From positions 1-28,178 of the forward strand of contig CAKPLP010000015.1 of assembly GCA_934167695.1 (NCBI GenBank): a DNA stretch of 28,178 bases, given 5' to 3'. The notes under the pieces are model-generated. The model was not told the origin of the DNA, made no database searches, and saw nothing but the letters and a program-made list of their open reading frames with translations. Source of the DNA: an uncultured Bacilli bacterium (GTDB lineage Bacteria > Bacillota_I > Bacilli_A > RF39 > UBA660). Below, in pieces: positions 15,368 to 23,235 of the stretch. The stretch's first letter is position 1, and each line of letters opens with the position of its first letter. A program made the translations under genes and the position numbers.

Positions 15368-16642
15368 ATGAAAAATACAAATTTAAAAGTAATAAGCATT
15401 ATAATAATTATTATAGGAATACTTTTAATATACAAAGGTTATACTATTCAAAAAAATATAGCCTTAAACAACTCAAATATTTTAAGTAATAAAATATTAC
15501 TTGATAATAAAATAACAACCAATAAAGCAGGATTATATAAAGATAAAGACACCTACTACTTTAAAGGAGAAGTTTATAACAATTATGTAAAAATATTTAA
15601 TAGATTATATCGTATAATATCCATAACAGATAAAAAAGTTAAAATAGTTTCAAATGTAAATGAAGCTGTATTTTATTATGGAAAATCAAAAGACTATAAA
15701 ACTTCAAATATTAATGAATGGTTAAATAAAACAGAAACTCCAAATTCAGGAATATACTACAATACAATTCCTAATGTAGAAAAAATATTAGTAAAAACAA
15801 GTTATAATATAAACAACTATCATGATAAATTAACACCTATTTCAACTGAAAATGCTTATTTTACTATTTTAAACATCGAGGACTATCTTCAAGCAGGCTC
15901 CAGTAAAAGCTATTTAAATAACGGAACAGCATCATATATTTTAGGGTACGATGATAATACTATTCTAGAAAAGACAACTACTGGAAATATAAAGAAAATA
16001 AATAAAACAGAAACATCTGGAATAAGAGTAATAATGACATTAAAAAAGAATATGAAAGTAATAAAGGGAAATGGAACAATAAATAATCCATACGTAATTT
16101 CCCAAAAAAATAATACCAATTATATAAACAAATACATTCAATTAGGAGATGATTTATATAAAGTAGTAGAAGAACAAGAAAATATTCTAAAACTAAGAAA
16201 GAAAAAACCTCTACCAGAAAAGAAAAATTTTAGCAATAAGTTGTCTGGCTTTAATCCACTAAATAAAAATAATATAGCATACTATTTAAATAATACGTAT
16301 TATAAATCATTATCATATAAAAAATTATTAAAAGAATGTACATTCTATACATCACCAATAAAAACAGAATCAAATTATACAGATATTTATAAATCAAAAA
16401 TTAGTACCAAAATAGGTTTATTAAATATGTATGATCTAAATATTACAGATTTTTTAACAGACTATTACTTAGTAAATACAAGTAGTAATGATTTAGAAAC
16501 AGCTTATATATATGATAAATTCGGAACTATAAAAGAAGAAAAAATAACTACTTTAAATAAAATAATACCAGTTATTTGTATTGATAAAAATAGTATTAAA
16601 AAAGGAACCGGTACACAGAAAAATCCTTATATCATCGAATAA
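15368..16642 (+). CDS. Membrane-anchored surface protein with two related repeats
   Basis: The 424-residue protein has one N-terminal helix (about 7-24) and a long extracytoplasmic part. This part appears to hold two copies of one domain, about 64-245 and 250-424. Each begins with a line such as YVKIFNRLYRIISITDKK or YIQLGDDLYKVVEEQEN, and each ends with a matching closing motif: IKGNGTINNPYVI at about 232 and KKGTGTQKNPYIIE at the C-terminus, both preceded by an R/PVI strand. Such closing motifs recur, from memory, in surface proteins of AT-rich uncultured Bacillota; the function is unknown. ATG 15368 follows GGAGAA; the longer TTG-initiated reading from 15317 starts in the greA terminator and is rejected. 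Confidence 0.75.
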   Translation: MKNTNLKVISIIIIIIGILLIYKGYTIQKNIALNNSNILSNKILLDNKITTNKAGLYKDKDTYYFKGEVYNNYVKIFNRLYRIISITDKKVKIVSNVNEAVFYYGKSKDYKTSNINEWLNKTETPNSGIYYNTIPNVEKILVKTSYNINNYHDKLTPISTENAYFTILNIEDYLQAGSSKSYLNNGTASYILGYDDNTILEKTTTGNIKKINKTETSGIRVIMTLKKNMKVIKGNGTINNPYVISQKNNTNYINKYIQLGDDLYKVVEEQENILKLRKKKPLPEKKNFSNKLSGFNPLNKNNIAYYLNNTYYKSLSYKKLLKECTFYTSPIKTESNYTDIYKSKISTKIGLLNMYDLNITDFLTDYYLVNTSSNDLETAYIYDKFGTIKEEKITTLNKIIPVICIDKNSIKKGTGTQKNPYIIE

Positions 16643-16669
16643 TCTATTTAATTTATTTTAAAATTATTA

Positions 16670-16675
16670 TATAAT
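16670..16675 (+). promoter_or_regulatory. -10 element before the pyruvate oxidoreductase gene
   Basis: A perfect TATAAT lies 30 bases before the start codon, followed by an AAGGAGG ribosome binding site. The -35 region is only T-rich. Confidence 0.5.
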
Positions 16676-16704
16676 ATAGTTATAAAAGTCAAGGAGGAAT
16701 ACAA

Positions 16705-19700
16705 ATGAAAAAAATAATGGATGGAAATGAAGCATGTGCATACGCTGCATATAATTTTACCGAAGTAGCTGGAATTTATCCAATAACCCCAGCATCTCCA
16801 ATGGCCGAACTTACAGATAAATGGTCTAGTGAAGGAAAATTAAATTATTTTAAAACTCCAGTAAAAGTAATAGAAATGGAAAGTGAAGCAGGAGCCGCAG
16901 GTATGGTTCACGGTTCTTTATTATCAGGATGTCTAACAACAACCTATACAGCAAGTCAAGGACTTTTATTAATGATTCCAAATATGTATAAAATTGCAGG
17001 AGAACTTTTACCATGTGTAATTAATGTTGCTGCTAGAAGTTTAGCAACTCATGCCTTATCAATATTTGGAGATCATCAAGACATTTATGCAGTACGCCAA
17101 ACAGGATTTGCTATATTAGCATCATCATCAGTTCAACAATCTATGGACTTAACCCCTGTTGCATATCTTTCAACAATAAAAGGAAAAATACCATTTGTAA
17201 ACTTTAATGACGGTTTTAGGACAAGCCATGAATTACAGAAAATTGATGTTCTAGATATGGACAAAGTAGAAAAATTAATTGATAAAGATAGTTTGCAAGA
17301 ATTTAGAAATAGAGCACTTAATATAGAAAAACCAGTAATTAAAGGAACCTCTCAAAATGAAGATATCTATTTCCAAATAACAGAAGCAAGAAATAAATAT
17401 TATGAAAAATTACCAGATATTGTAAATTCATATATGAAAGAAATAAATAAAATAACAGGTAAAAATTATAAACCATTTAATTACTATGGTTCCCCAAAAG
17501 CAACAAAAATAATAATTGCAATGGGATCAGTGTGTGAAACAATAAAGGAAACTGTAGATTATTTAACAAAAAAAGGAGAGGCAGTAGGACTTTTAGAAGT
17601 TCATTTATATAGACCATTCTCAAGTAAATATTTCTTACAAGCACTACCAAAGACAGTTAAAAAAATAGCAGTTCTAGATAGAACGAAAGAAGCAGGATCA
17701 ATCGGAGAACCATTATTTTTAGATGTTTGTAAAGTTGTTAAAGAAGTAAGTGAAAAAATTAAAATTTATGGAGGACGTTACGGTCTTTCCGGCAGAAATA
17801 CTACTCCTGCTATGATAAAAGGATTATTTGACTTTTTAGATAGCAAAGATTGTCATACTAATTTTACACTTGGTATAGATGATGACATAACAAATTTAAG
17901 TGTTATGTATGATAAAAAATTCCTTTTACCAACAACAAATACCAGTTTTTTAGTGTATGGATATGGATCAGATGGAATGGTAAGTGCATCAAAAGATTTA
18001 ATGAAGATAACTGGTACTTATTCAAAAGCTTTTGTTCAAGGATATTTTCAATATGACTCCAAAAAAAGTGGTGGTGTAACTATATCACATCTAAGATTTG
18101 GAACGGCACCTATTAAATCAACATATTATGTAGAAAAAGCAAGCCTAATAGTATGTACCAAAGATAGTTACTTAAAACAAATGCACATCTTAGATAAAAT
18201 AAATAATAATGGAATATTTTTATTAAATACTTCTAAAGACAAAGATGAAGTTTTAAAATATATGAGTAATTATGATAAAAAAATACTAAAAAATAGAAAT
18301 ATAAAATTCTATATAATAGATGCTTCCTTAATAGCAAGAAATAACGGTTTAGGTGGCAAAATAAGTGCTATAATGGAAAGTTTAATATTTAAACTAGGAA
18401 AATTAATAGATTTTGATTTTGCAGTATCTAAAATAAAAGAAAATATTAAACAAAGATTTTCAAATAAAGGTGGAGATTTAGGAATAAAAAATATTAAAGC
18501 AATAGATGAAGCTCTAACAAGTATTACACAAGTAAAGATACCAGATGTTGATTATATTCCAGAAATGCCAAAAAAAGAAACTATCTTTGATATAATATGT
18601 AAAAGAGAAGGAGAAAATTTACCTGTTAGTAAATTCTTAGATGCAGCTGATGGAACAACACCTGCAGAAACATCTAAACTAGAAAAAAGAAATATTTCAG
18701 ATATTTGTCCTAATTATAATAGTAAGAACTGTATACAATGTGGACTATGTAGTCTAGTATGTCCTCATGCGGTTATAAGAGAATTTTTATTAAATGAAGA
18801 TGAAGTATTAGATGCTCCTGATTCATTAAAAGACAAATTATTAGATTCTAATATAAAAGATCAAAACCTAAAGTTTACTATTGGAATTAGTGTTGAAGAT
18901 TGTACTGGATGTGGATTATGTAGTAACATCTGTCCGGGGAAAAAAGGCTCAAAAGCTTTAATAATGACTGAAAAGAAAGATGAAATAGATGTAAAAAAAG
19001 AAGCCGATTATTTATTTAATGAGGTAACTGAAAAAAATGTCTTACCAATAAATACAATTAAAGGAAGTCAATTAGTAAAACCAAAATTTGAGTTCCCCGG
19101 AGCTTGTGCAGGGTGCGGAGAAACTGCTTATTTAAAACTATTAACACAATTATTTAAAGATAAATTAGTAATAGCAAATGCAACAGGATGTTCATCAATT
19201 TATGGAGCAAGCTCTCCATCAATGCCATACAACTTACCATGGGCTAATTCATTATTTGAAGATAATGCAGAATTTGGATATGGCATGAAAATTGCTGACA
19301 TCACAATGAAAAATAGAATAGTAAACATTATAAAAAATAATATTAAAGAAATTAAAAAAAGCGAACAAAAAATTTATAATGCCTATGTAAATGAAATAAA
19401 TGATGATACAGCAAAAGCACTATATGAAATAATAGATAAGACAAAAATAGAAGAACTAAAACAATTAAAAAGTTTCATAAAACCAAAATCAGTTTGGCTA
19501 GTAGGAGGAGATGGTTGGGCTTATGATATTGGATATAATGGAATTGATCATGTCCTTGCCAATAGAGAAAATATAAATATATTAGTATTAGATACAGAAG
19601 TATATTCAAATACAGGAGGTCAATCATCAAAATCAACTCGTCAAGGAGCAATCGCAAAATTTGCATCAAGTGGTAAAAAAATAGCAAAAAAAGATTTAGC

Positions 19701-20118
19701 AAAAATTGCACTAACTTATCCACACGTATATGTTGGAGCAATTTCTCTAGGAGCAAATCCAATGCAAACAATAAAAGTTTTAACAGAAGCTGAAAAATAT
19801 GATGGACCATCAATTATAATTGCATATTCACCTTGTATTGCACAAGGAATTATAAGAGGTATGTCCAATAGTAATGAAGAACAAAAATTAGCAACATTAT
19901 CAGGATACTTCCCAATATTCCACTACAATCCTGAAACAAAAATATTCTCATTAGATTCCAAAGCAGACTTTTCTAAATACTCAGATTTTATAGGAGGAGA
20001 AGATCGTTATCGTACCTTAAAAAATATAAATCCTGATTATAAAAAAATATTAGAAGAAAATAAGAAAAATGCAGAAGAACGTTATGCTTACTATGAAAGT
20101 CTAGCAAATAAAAAGTAA
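16705..20118 (+). CDS. nifJ: Pyruvate:ferredoxin (flavodoxin) oxidoreductase
   Basis: The 1137-residue single-chain enzyme converts pyruvate and CoA to acetyl-CoA and CO2 and passes electrons to ferredoxin or flavodoxin. Domains run in the usual order: the pyrimidine-binding domain (GIYPITPASPM near 22-32), the transketolase-like second domain, the gamma domain (about 420-620), a two-cluster ferredoxin domain, and the thiamine diphosphate domain (GDGWAYDIG, LDTEVYSNTGGQSSKST). All [4Fe-4S] ligands are present: C676, C679, C682, C686; C733, C736, C739, C743; and the proximal cluster C801, C804, C829, C1044. Length is close to the usual 1170 or so. It marks fermentative, oxygen-sensitive energy metabolism. 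No strong terminator follows; only a weak A/T hairpin at 20112-20136. Confidence 0.97.
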   Translation: MKKIMDGNEACAYAAYNFTEVAGIYPITPASPMAELTDKWSSEGKLNYFKTPVKVIEMESEAGAAGMVHGSLLSGCLTTTYTASQGLLLMIPNMYKIAGELLPCVINVAARSLATHALSIFGDHQDIYAVRQTGFAILASSSVQQSMDLTPVAYLSTIKGKIPFVNFNDGFRTSHELQKIDVLDMDKVEKLIDKDSLQEFRNRALNIEKPVIKGTSQNEDIYFQITEARNKYYEKLPDIVNSYMKEINKITGKNYKPFNYYGSPKATKIIIAMGSVCETIKETVDYLTKKGEAVGLLEVHLYRPFSSKYFLQALPKTVKKIAVLDRTKEAGSIGEPLFLDVCKVVKEVSEKIKIYGGRYGLSGRNTTPAMIKGLFDFLDSKDCHTNFTLGIDDDITNLSVMYDKKFLLPTTNTSFLVYGYGSDGMVSASKDLMKITGTYSKAFVQGYFQYDSKKSGGVTISHLRFGTAPIKSTYYVEKASLIVCTKDSYLKQMHILDKINNNGIFLLNTSKDKDEVLKYMSNYDKKILKNRNIKFYIIDASLIARNNGLGGKISAIMESLIFKLGKLIDFDFAVSKIKENIKQRFSNKGGDLGIKNIKAIDEALTSITQVKIPDVDYIPEMPKKETIFDIICKREGENLPVSKFLDAADGTTPAETSKLEKRNISDICPNYNSKNCIQCGLCSLVCPHAVIREFLLNEDEVLDAPDSLKDKLLDSNIKDQNLKFTIGISVEDCTGCGLCSNICPGKKGSKALIMTEKKDEIDVKKEADYLFNEVTEKNVLPINTIKGSQLVKPKFEFPGACAGCGETAYLKLLTQLFKDKLVIANATGCSSIYGASSPSMPYNLPWANSLFEDNAEFGYGMKIADITMKNRIVNIIKNNIKEIKKSEQKIYNAYVNEINDDTAKALYEIIDKTKIEELKQLKSFIKPKSVWLVGGDGWAYDIGYNGIDHVLANRENINILVLDTEVYSNTGGQSSKSTRQGAIAKFASSGKKIAKKDLAKIALTYPHVYVGAISLGANPMQTIKVLTEAEKYDGPSIIIAYSPCIAQGIIRGMSNSNEEQKLATLSGYFPIFHYNPETKIFSLDSKADFSKYSDFIGGEDRYRTLKNINPDYKKILEENKKNAEERYAYYESLANKK

Positions 20119-20133
20119 ATTATTTATAATTAC

Positions 20134-20163
20134 TTTACTATTAAATACATTTTGGGATATAAT
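20134..20163 (+). promoter_or_regulatory. Promoter of the second surface-protein gene
   Basis: TTTACT (20134-20139) and a perfect TATAAT (20158-20163) are 18 bp apart, about 35 bases before the coding start. Confidence 0.55.
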
Positions 20164-20198
20164 AAAATAATAGAAGATATATGGAAGGAAAATGAAGT

Positions 20199-21149
20199 GT
20201 GAAAAAAGTAAAGAAGGTAATTAGAAGTAATTATAAGATTTTCATAGGAGTATTAATAGGACTAATAATTTCATTGGGAGGAGTATACGCTGCAACAACA
20301 ATCGCAGGTAGTGCTGTAACTTACTCGAATACTACAACAGGATTATCATCAACGACAGTTCAAGGAGCGATAGATGAATTATACACAAAGTCTGATATAA
20401 GAAATGCAGACAAATTTGTAGCAGTATATAAATATAGCACAGCAACATCAACAAAGTGTATCACAGGAGAAGAATCAACTTGTGTAAAATCAACTTGTTA
20501 CAAAACTAAGACAAGCGGAAGTTGTCCAGCGGGAACAATTATAAAATATAAAGTAAATGATACAACAATAGTAAATTTCCATGTAATGTTTGATAAAGGA
20601 ACTACTATGATTATGCAAAGCCAAAGAAATTTAGCAAACAATGTATCTTGGATAACAAAGGGGGATTATGAAGATTCTACCCTTTCTGGTACATGTGATT
20701 ATACATACGGAACTTGTACTAATAAAGGTCCATTAACAGCAATAACTTTGTTAGAAAAAGTAACATCAACATGGACTAATGTTGATGAGCAAACATATAC
20801 AATGGGAAAAACTAATGATAGATATACACAATGTAGTGGTGAAGCTAATTGTAATGAAAACTCTTATACTTGGGAATCAAGAAAAGGTAAAGCTCGAATG
20901 ATAACATTTCAAGAAGCAATAACATTAGGATGTACACAAGATGAAAAATCATGCCCAATCTGGATGTTTAATTATTTGGTTGACTCAACAAAATATGGAG
21001 GAACAGTAAATGATAATGGTAGTCACCATTATCTAACTATGAACACTAGTGGTTATTATACAGCTGCTTGGGGAATTCAGAAAAATGGAATATTATATTA
21101 TGCAGCAGGAAATGGTGGAATTAGACCTGTTGTAGTAGTTTCAAAATAA
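20199..21149 (+). CDS. Secreted cysteine-rich surface protein, unknown function
   Basis: The 316-residue protein begins with a basic stretch and a hydrophobic signal helix (about 13-31) ending GGVYAATT, a plausible signal peptidase I site. A segment reading TTTGLSSTTVQGAIDELYTK follows, a type seen in surface and tail-fibre-like proteins. The body contains ten cysteines in close pairs, suggesting disulfides outside the cell. The C-terminal part (ITFQEAITLGC, CPIWMFNYL, YYTAAWGIQKNGILYYAAGNGGIRPVVVVSK) has the closing R/PV-strand motif also seen in simpler form in the protein at 15368. The GTG start is supported by GGAAGG (20183-20188); the ATG at 20192 is in another frame and stops after ten codons. 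A role in adhesion or the cell surface is inference. Confidence 0.78.
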   Translation: MKKVKKVIRSNYKIFIGVLIGLIISLGGVYAATTIAGSAVTYSNTTTGLSSTTVQGAIDELYTKSDIRNADKFVAVYKYSTATSTKCITGEESTCVKSTCYKTKTSGSCPAGTIIKYKVNDTTIVNFHVMFDKGTTMIMQSQRNLANNVSWITKGDYEDSTLSGTCDYTYGTCTNKGPLTAITLLEKVTSTWTNVDEQTYTMGKTNDRYTQCSGEANCNENSYTWESRKGKARMITFQEAITLGCTQDEKSCPIWMFNYLVDSTKYGGTVNDNGSHHYLTMNTSGYYTAAWGIQKNGILYYAAGNGGIRPVVVVSK

Positions 21150-21150
21150 A

Positions 21151-21187
21151 AAAGAAAAAAGCCATAGAATTTATCTATGACTTTTTC
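21151..21187 (-). terminator. Terminator of the - strand small RNA (possibly shared)
   Basis: On the - strand, GTCATAG (21175-21181) pairs with CTATGGC (21161-21167) including a U-G pair, extended by an A5/T5 helix and followed by TTTTTTCTTT. On the + strand the wobble becomes a C-A mismatch, so the hairpin fits the - strand transcript better, but it may also end the surface-protein mRNA. Confidence 0.75.
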
Positions 21188-21299
21188 AATTTCTATAAAT
21201 GAAGCTGTACCCCCTGAGGAACAGCTTCTTAAAAAAGAATAAAAAGGGGTTGGCTAGTGTGATACTAGCGACCAATTCGCCTAATAACCGAATTGGTGA
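21151..21299 (-). ncRNA. Candidate structured small RNA, unrecognised family
   Basis: A - strand transcript of about 145 bases is bounded by a near-consensus promoter and an intrinsic terminator and has no plausible reading frame. In 5'-3' order it holds hairpin A (CCAATTCG/CGAATTGG, 21275-21297), hairpin B (GCTAGT/ACTAGC, 21253-21269), a C-rich single strand with ACCCC at 21246-21250 followed by a U-rich run, and hairpin C (GAAGCTGT/ACAGCTTC, 21201-21228). The loop of hairpin C contains GGGGGT, which can pair with the ACCCC, giving a pseudoknot. Then comes the terminator. It does not match the conserved cores of 6S, SRP, tmRNA or RNase P RNA as I remember them. The CCCC and CCTC stretches could bind Shine-Dalgarno sequences, but that is speculation. 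Confidence 0.6.
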
Positions 21300-21304
21300 T
21301 TACT

Positions 21305-21333
21305 ATCTTAATCACTTAAGTCTATTTTGTCAA
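21305..21333 (-). promoter_or_regulatory. Strong promoter of the small RNA
   Basis: On the - strand, TTGACA (21328-21333) and TAAGAT (21305-21310) are 17 bp apart. Just upstream (21335-21350) is an A/T tract that resembles an UP element. The predicted start is near 21298, at the foot of hairpin A. Confidence 0.8.
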
Positions 21334-21414
21334 CATTTTTTTTAAAAAAATGACAATATTATTAATATAAATGCTTTTTTAACATAATAATAACTAATAA
21401 AAGAAGAAAAATGC

Positions 21415-21443
21415 TTGGTATTATATAATATTTATGTTATAAT
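21415..21443 (+). promoter_or_regulatory. Promoter of the rimP-nusA-rnpM-infB operon
   Basis: TTGGTA (21415-21420) and TATAAT (21438-21443) are 17 bp apart. A TG at 21435-21436 makes an extended -10 (TGTTATAAT). The leader is about 58 bases. Confidence 0.85.
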
Positions 21444-21452
21444 GGAATGCAG

Positions 21453-21489
21453 AAAGGAGTGGGAAAAACAAAATCCCGCTCTTTATGTT
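21453..21489 (+). promoter_or_regulatory. Leader hairpin before rimP, possible attenuator
   Basis: AAAGGAGTGGGA (21453-21464) pairs with TCCCGCTCTTT (21474-21484) with one bulged G and one G-U pair, and is followed by ATGTTTT. GAGTGGG-type hairpins of this sort are known as rimP leaders in other Bacillota. It may act as a terminator or pause site tuned by NusA, which this operon encodes; the short T run makes full termination uncertain. Confidence 0.65.
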
Positions 21490-21507
21490 TTAATAGGAGG
21501 TGTTTGA

Positions 21508-21765
21508 ATGCTAGAAGAAATTAAAGTAAAGGTAGATCCTGAAATTGAAAAATTAAATATGTTTGTGGATGATGTTTATTTTTCAGAAGAAGAAGGAATA
21601 AAAAATTTAAATATTGTTTTAGATAGCGATGAAATAATTGATTTAAATAGAATAACAGAAGCATCTAGAATAATTAATCCTATAATAGATAAGATGGATA
21701 TTTCAGAGGATAGCTATGTATTAGATATTCATTCAAAAGAAAAAGGAGTGGTAGTAGATGAATAG
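21508..21765 (+). CDS. rimP: Ribosome maturation factor RimP, N-terminal domain only
   Basis: The 85-residue protein matches the N-terminal domain of RimP: VDDVYFSEEEGIKNLNIVLD corresponds to the strand pair around LVDVEF and the (R)VYID motif, and DLNRITEASRIINPIIDKMD to the DCAEVSRAI helix. RimP aids maturation of the 30S subunit. Normal RimP has about 150 residues with a C-terminal SH3-like domain and an SSPGLDRPL hinge; here the reading frame ends soon after LDIHSKEKG and the hinge and second domain are missing. The stop overlaps nusA by eight bases in frame order, so this is a natural end and not an obvious frameshift. Position before nusA supports the name. AGGAGGTG precedes the ATG. 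Confidence 0.82.
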   Translation: MLEEIKVKVDPEIEKLNMFVDDVYFSEEEGIKNLNIVLDSDEIIDLNRITEASRIINPIIDKMDISEDSYVLDIHSKEKGVVVDE

Positions 21766-22936
21766 TAAAGAATTTTTAAAAGCTGTAGACAATATTACAA
21801 AAGAAAAGAATATTGATCCAGAAGTAGTATATGAAGCTATGGAATTAGCTTTAGCATCAGCATATAAGAAAAACTTTAATTCTAAGACAAATGTAAAAGT
21901 GGAATTAAATAGAAAAACTGGAGAAATAAAAGTATTTTCATATTTAACTGTTGTAGATGATAATAAAATGACTAAGGAAGAATATGAAGATTATTTATTC
22001 GAAAATTATACAGATGAAGATGATGAAGAGGAAGAATTAGAAGAAGAACAAGAACCAGAAAAAATATCATTCTTCAATCCAGAAATTGAAATTAAATTAA
22101 GTGATGCTCTAAAAATTGATAAAACATTAGAAGTTGGAGATACAATAGATACAGAAGTTACTCCACGTGATTTCGGTAGAGTTGCAGCATCAACAGCAAA
22201 ACAAGTAGTTGTTCAGAAAATAAGAGAAGCAGAAAGAGCAAGTATTATGGGGGAATTTGGAGATAAACAAGATGAAATGCTTGTTGGAACAGTAGCCCTA
22301 GAAGACTCTGACAATTATTATATAGATTTAGGACGTACTAATGGAATCTTACCAAAGAAAGAAACTATCCCCGGTGAAAAAATAGAGATGGGAAGTCAAA
22401 TAAAAGTATATGTAACAAAAGTTGACAATAATGGAAAGAGCTTATTAGTATTACTTTCAAGAAGTCATTATGGATTTGTAAAACGTTTATTTGAACTAGA
22501 AATACCTGAATTATCAGATGGCTCAGTATTACTTTATAGTGTTTCAAGAGATGCAGGATCAAGAAGTAAAGTAGCAGTATATTCAGAAAATTATAATATT
22601 GATCCAATAGGAGCTTGTATTGGTGAAAAAGGAACTAGAATTTCTCGTATTATTAATGAACTTCATGGAGAAAAGTTAGATGTAGTCAAATACGATAAAG
22701 ATCCAGCTGTATTCATTGCAAATGCATTATCACCTGCAAAGAATTTAACAGTAGTAATAACAGATCCAAAAAAACAAGAAGCAATGGTAATCGCTGATAA
22801 AGAAAACTTCCCATTAGCAATAGGAAGAAAAGGTCAAAATGCAAAATTAGCAAGTAGATTAACTCATTATAAAATAGATATAAAAACAATAGAACAAGCT
22901 CGAGAAGAAGGAATAAATATCAAAACAGAAGAGTAG
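21758..22936 (+). CDS. nusA: Transcription termination/antitermination factor NusA
   Basis: The 392-residue protein has the standard NusA order: N-terminal RNA polymerase-binding domain (about 1-130), S1 domain (about 135-205, GTVALEDSDNYYIDLGRTNGILP), KH1 (GACIGEKGTRISRI, about 285-300) and KH2 (LAIGRKGQNAKLASRL, about 345-365). A run of Asp and Glu (about 85-105) interrupts the N-terminal domain and is longer than in Bacillus. There is no C-terminal acidic-repeat region, as is normal in Bacillota. NusA modulates pausing and termination and may regulate its own leader hairpin. It overlaps rimP by eight bases, and rnpM follows after 17 bases. Confidence 0.96.
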   Translation: MNSKEFLKAVDNITKEKNIDPEVVYEAMELALASAYKKNFNSKTNVKVELNRKTGEIKVFSYLTVVDDNKMTKEEYEDYLFENYTDEDDEEEELEEEQEPEKISFFNPEIEIKLSDALKIDKTLEVGDTIDTEVTPRDFGRVAASTAKQVVVQKIREAERASIMGEFGDKQDEMLVGTVALEDSDNYYIDLGRTNGILPKKETIPGEKIEMGSQIKVYVTKVDNNGKSLLVLLSRSHYGFVKRLFELEIPELSDGSVLLYSVSRDAGSRSKVAVYSENYNIDPIGACIGEKGTRISRIINELHGEKLDVVKYDKDPAVFIANALSPAKNLTVVITDPKKQEAMVIADKENFPLAIGRKGQNAKLASRLTHYKIDIKTIEQAREEGINIKTEE

Positions 22937-22953
22937 AAAGATTGGTGAGTGTT

Positions 22954-23217
22954 ATGAAAATAAAAAAAATACCTATGCGTACTTGTGTAGTAACAGGAGA
23001 AAAATTAGAAAAAAGACAACTACTACGTATTGTAAAAACACCAACTAACGAGATTATTCCAGATTTAACTGGAAAGATTAATGGAAGAGGAGCATATATT
23101 AAAAAAGATATAGACGTTCTAGAAAAAGCCAAAAAAAGTAAGATTTTAGAAAAAAGATTAGAATGTTCTATTAATGATGAAGTATATGAAAAAATAATGG
23201 AAATAATAAAAAAATAA
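22954..23217 (+). CDS. rnpM: YlxR/RnpM, RNase P modulator
   Basis: The 87-residue protein has the YlxR features: PMRTCVVTGEKLEKRQLLRIV at the N-terminus, the DLTGKINGRGAYI motif in the centre and a helical C-terminus. In B. subtilis this protein binds RNase P RNA and modulates its activity. Only one of the two N-terminal cysteines of the usual CxxC pair remains (C-V-V-T-G). ATG 22954 is chosen, with GGTGAG upstream; a TTG at 22942 lies beside that site. It lies between nusA and infB in the normal order, but ylxQ, which usually follows it, is missing. Confidence 0.9.
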   Translation: MKIKKIPMRTCVVTGEKLEKRQLLRIVKTPTNEIIPDLTGKINGRGAYIKKDIDVLEKAKKSKILEKRLECSINDEVYEKIMEIIKK

Positions 23218-23235
23218 GAGAGTGAGGTGATTTTA

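Noticed and set aside
21201..21320. + strand riboswitch or leader for rimP
   Set aside because: The hairpins lie more than 100 bases upstream of the rimP promoter, and the promoter and terminator signals that fit them are on the - strand.
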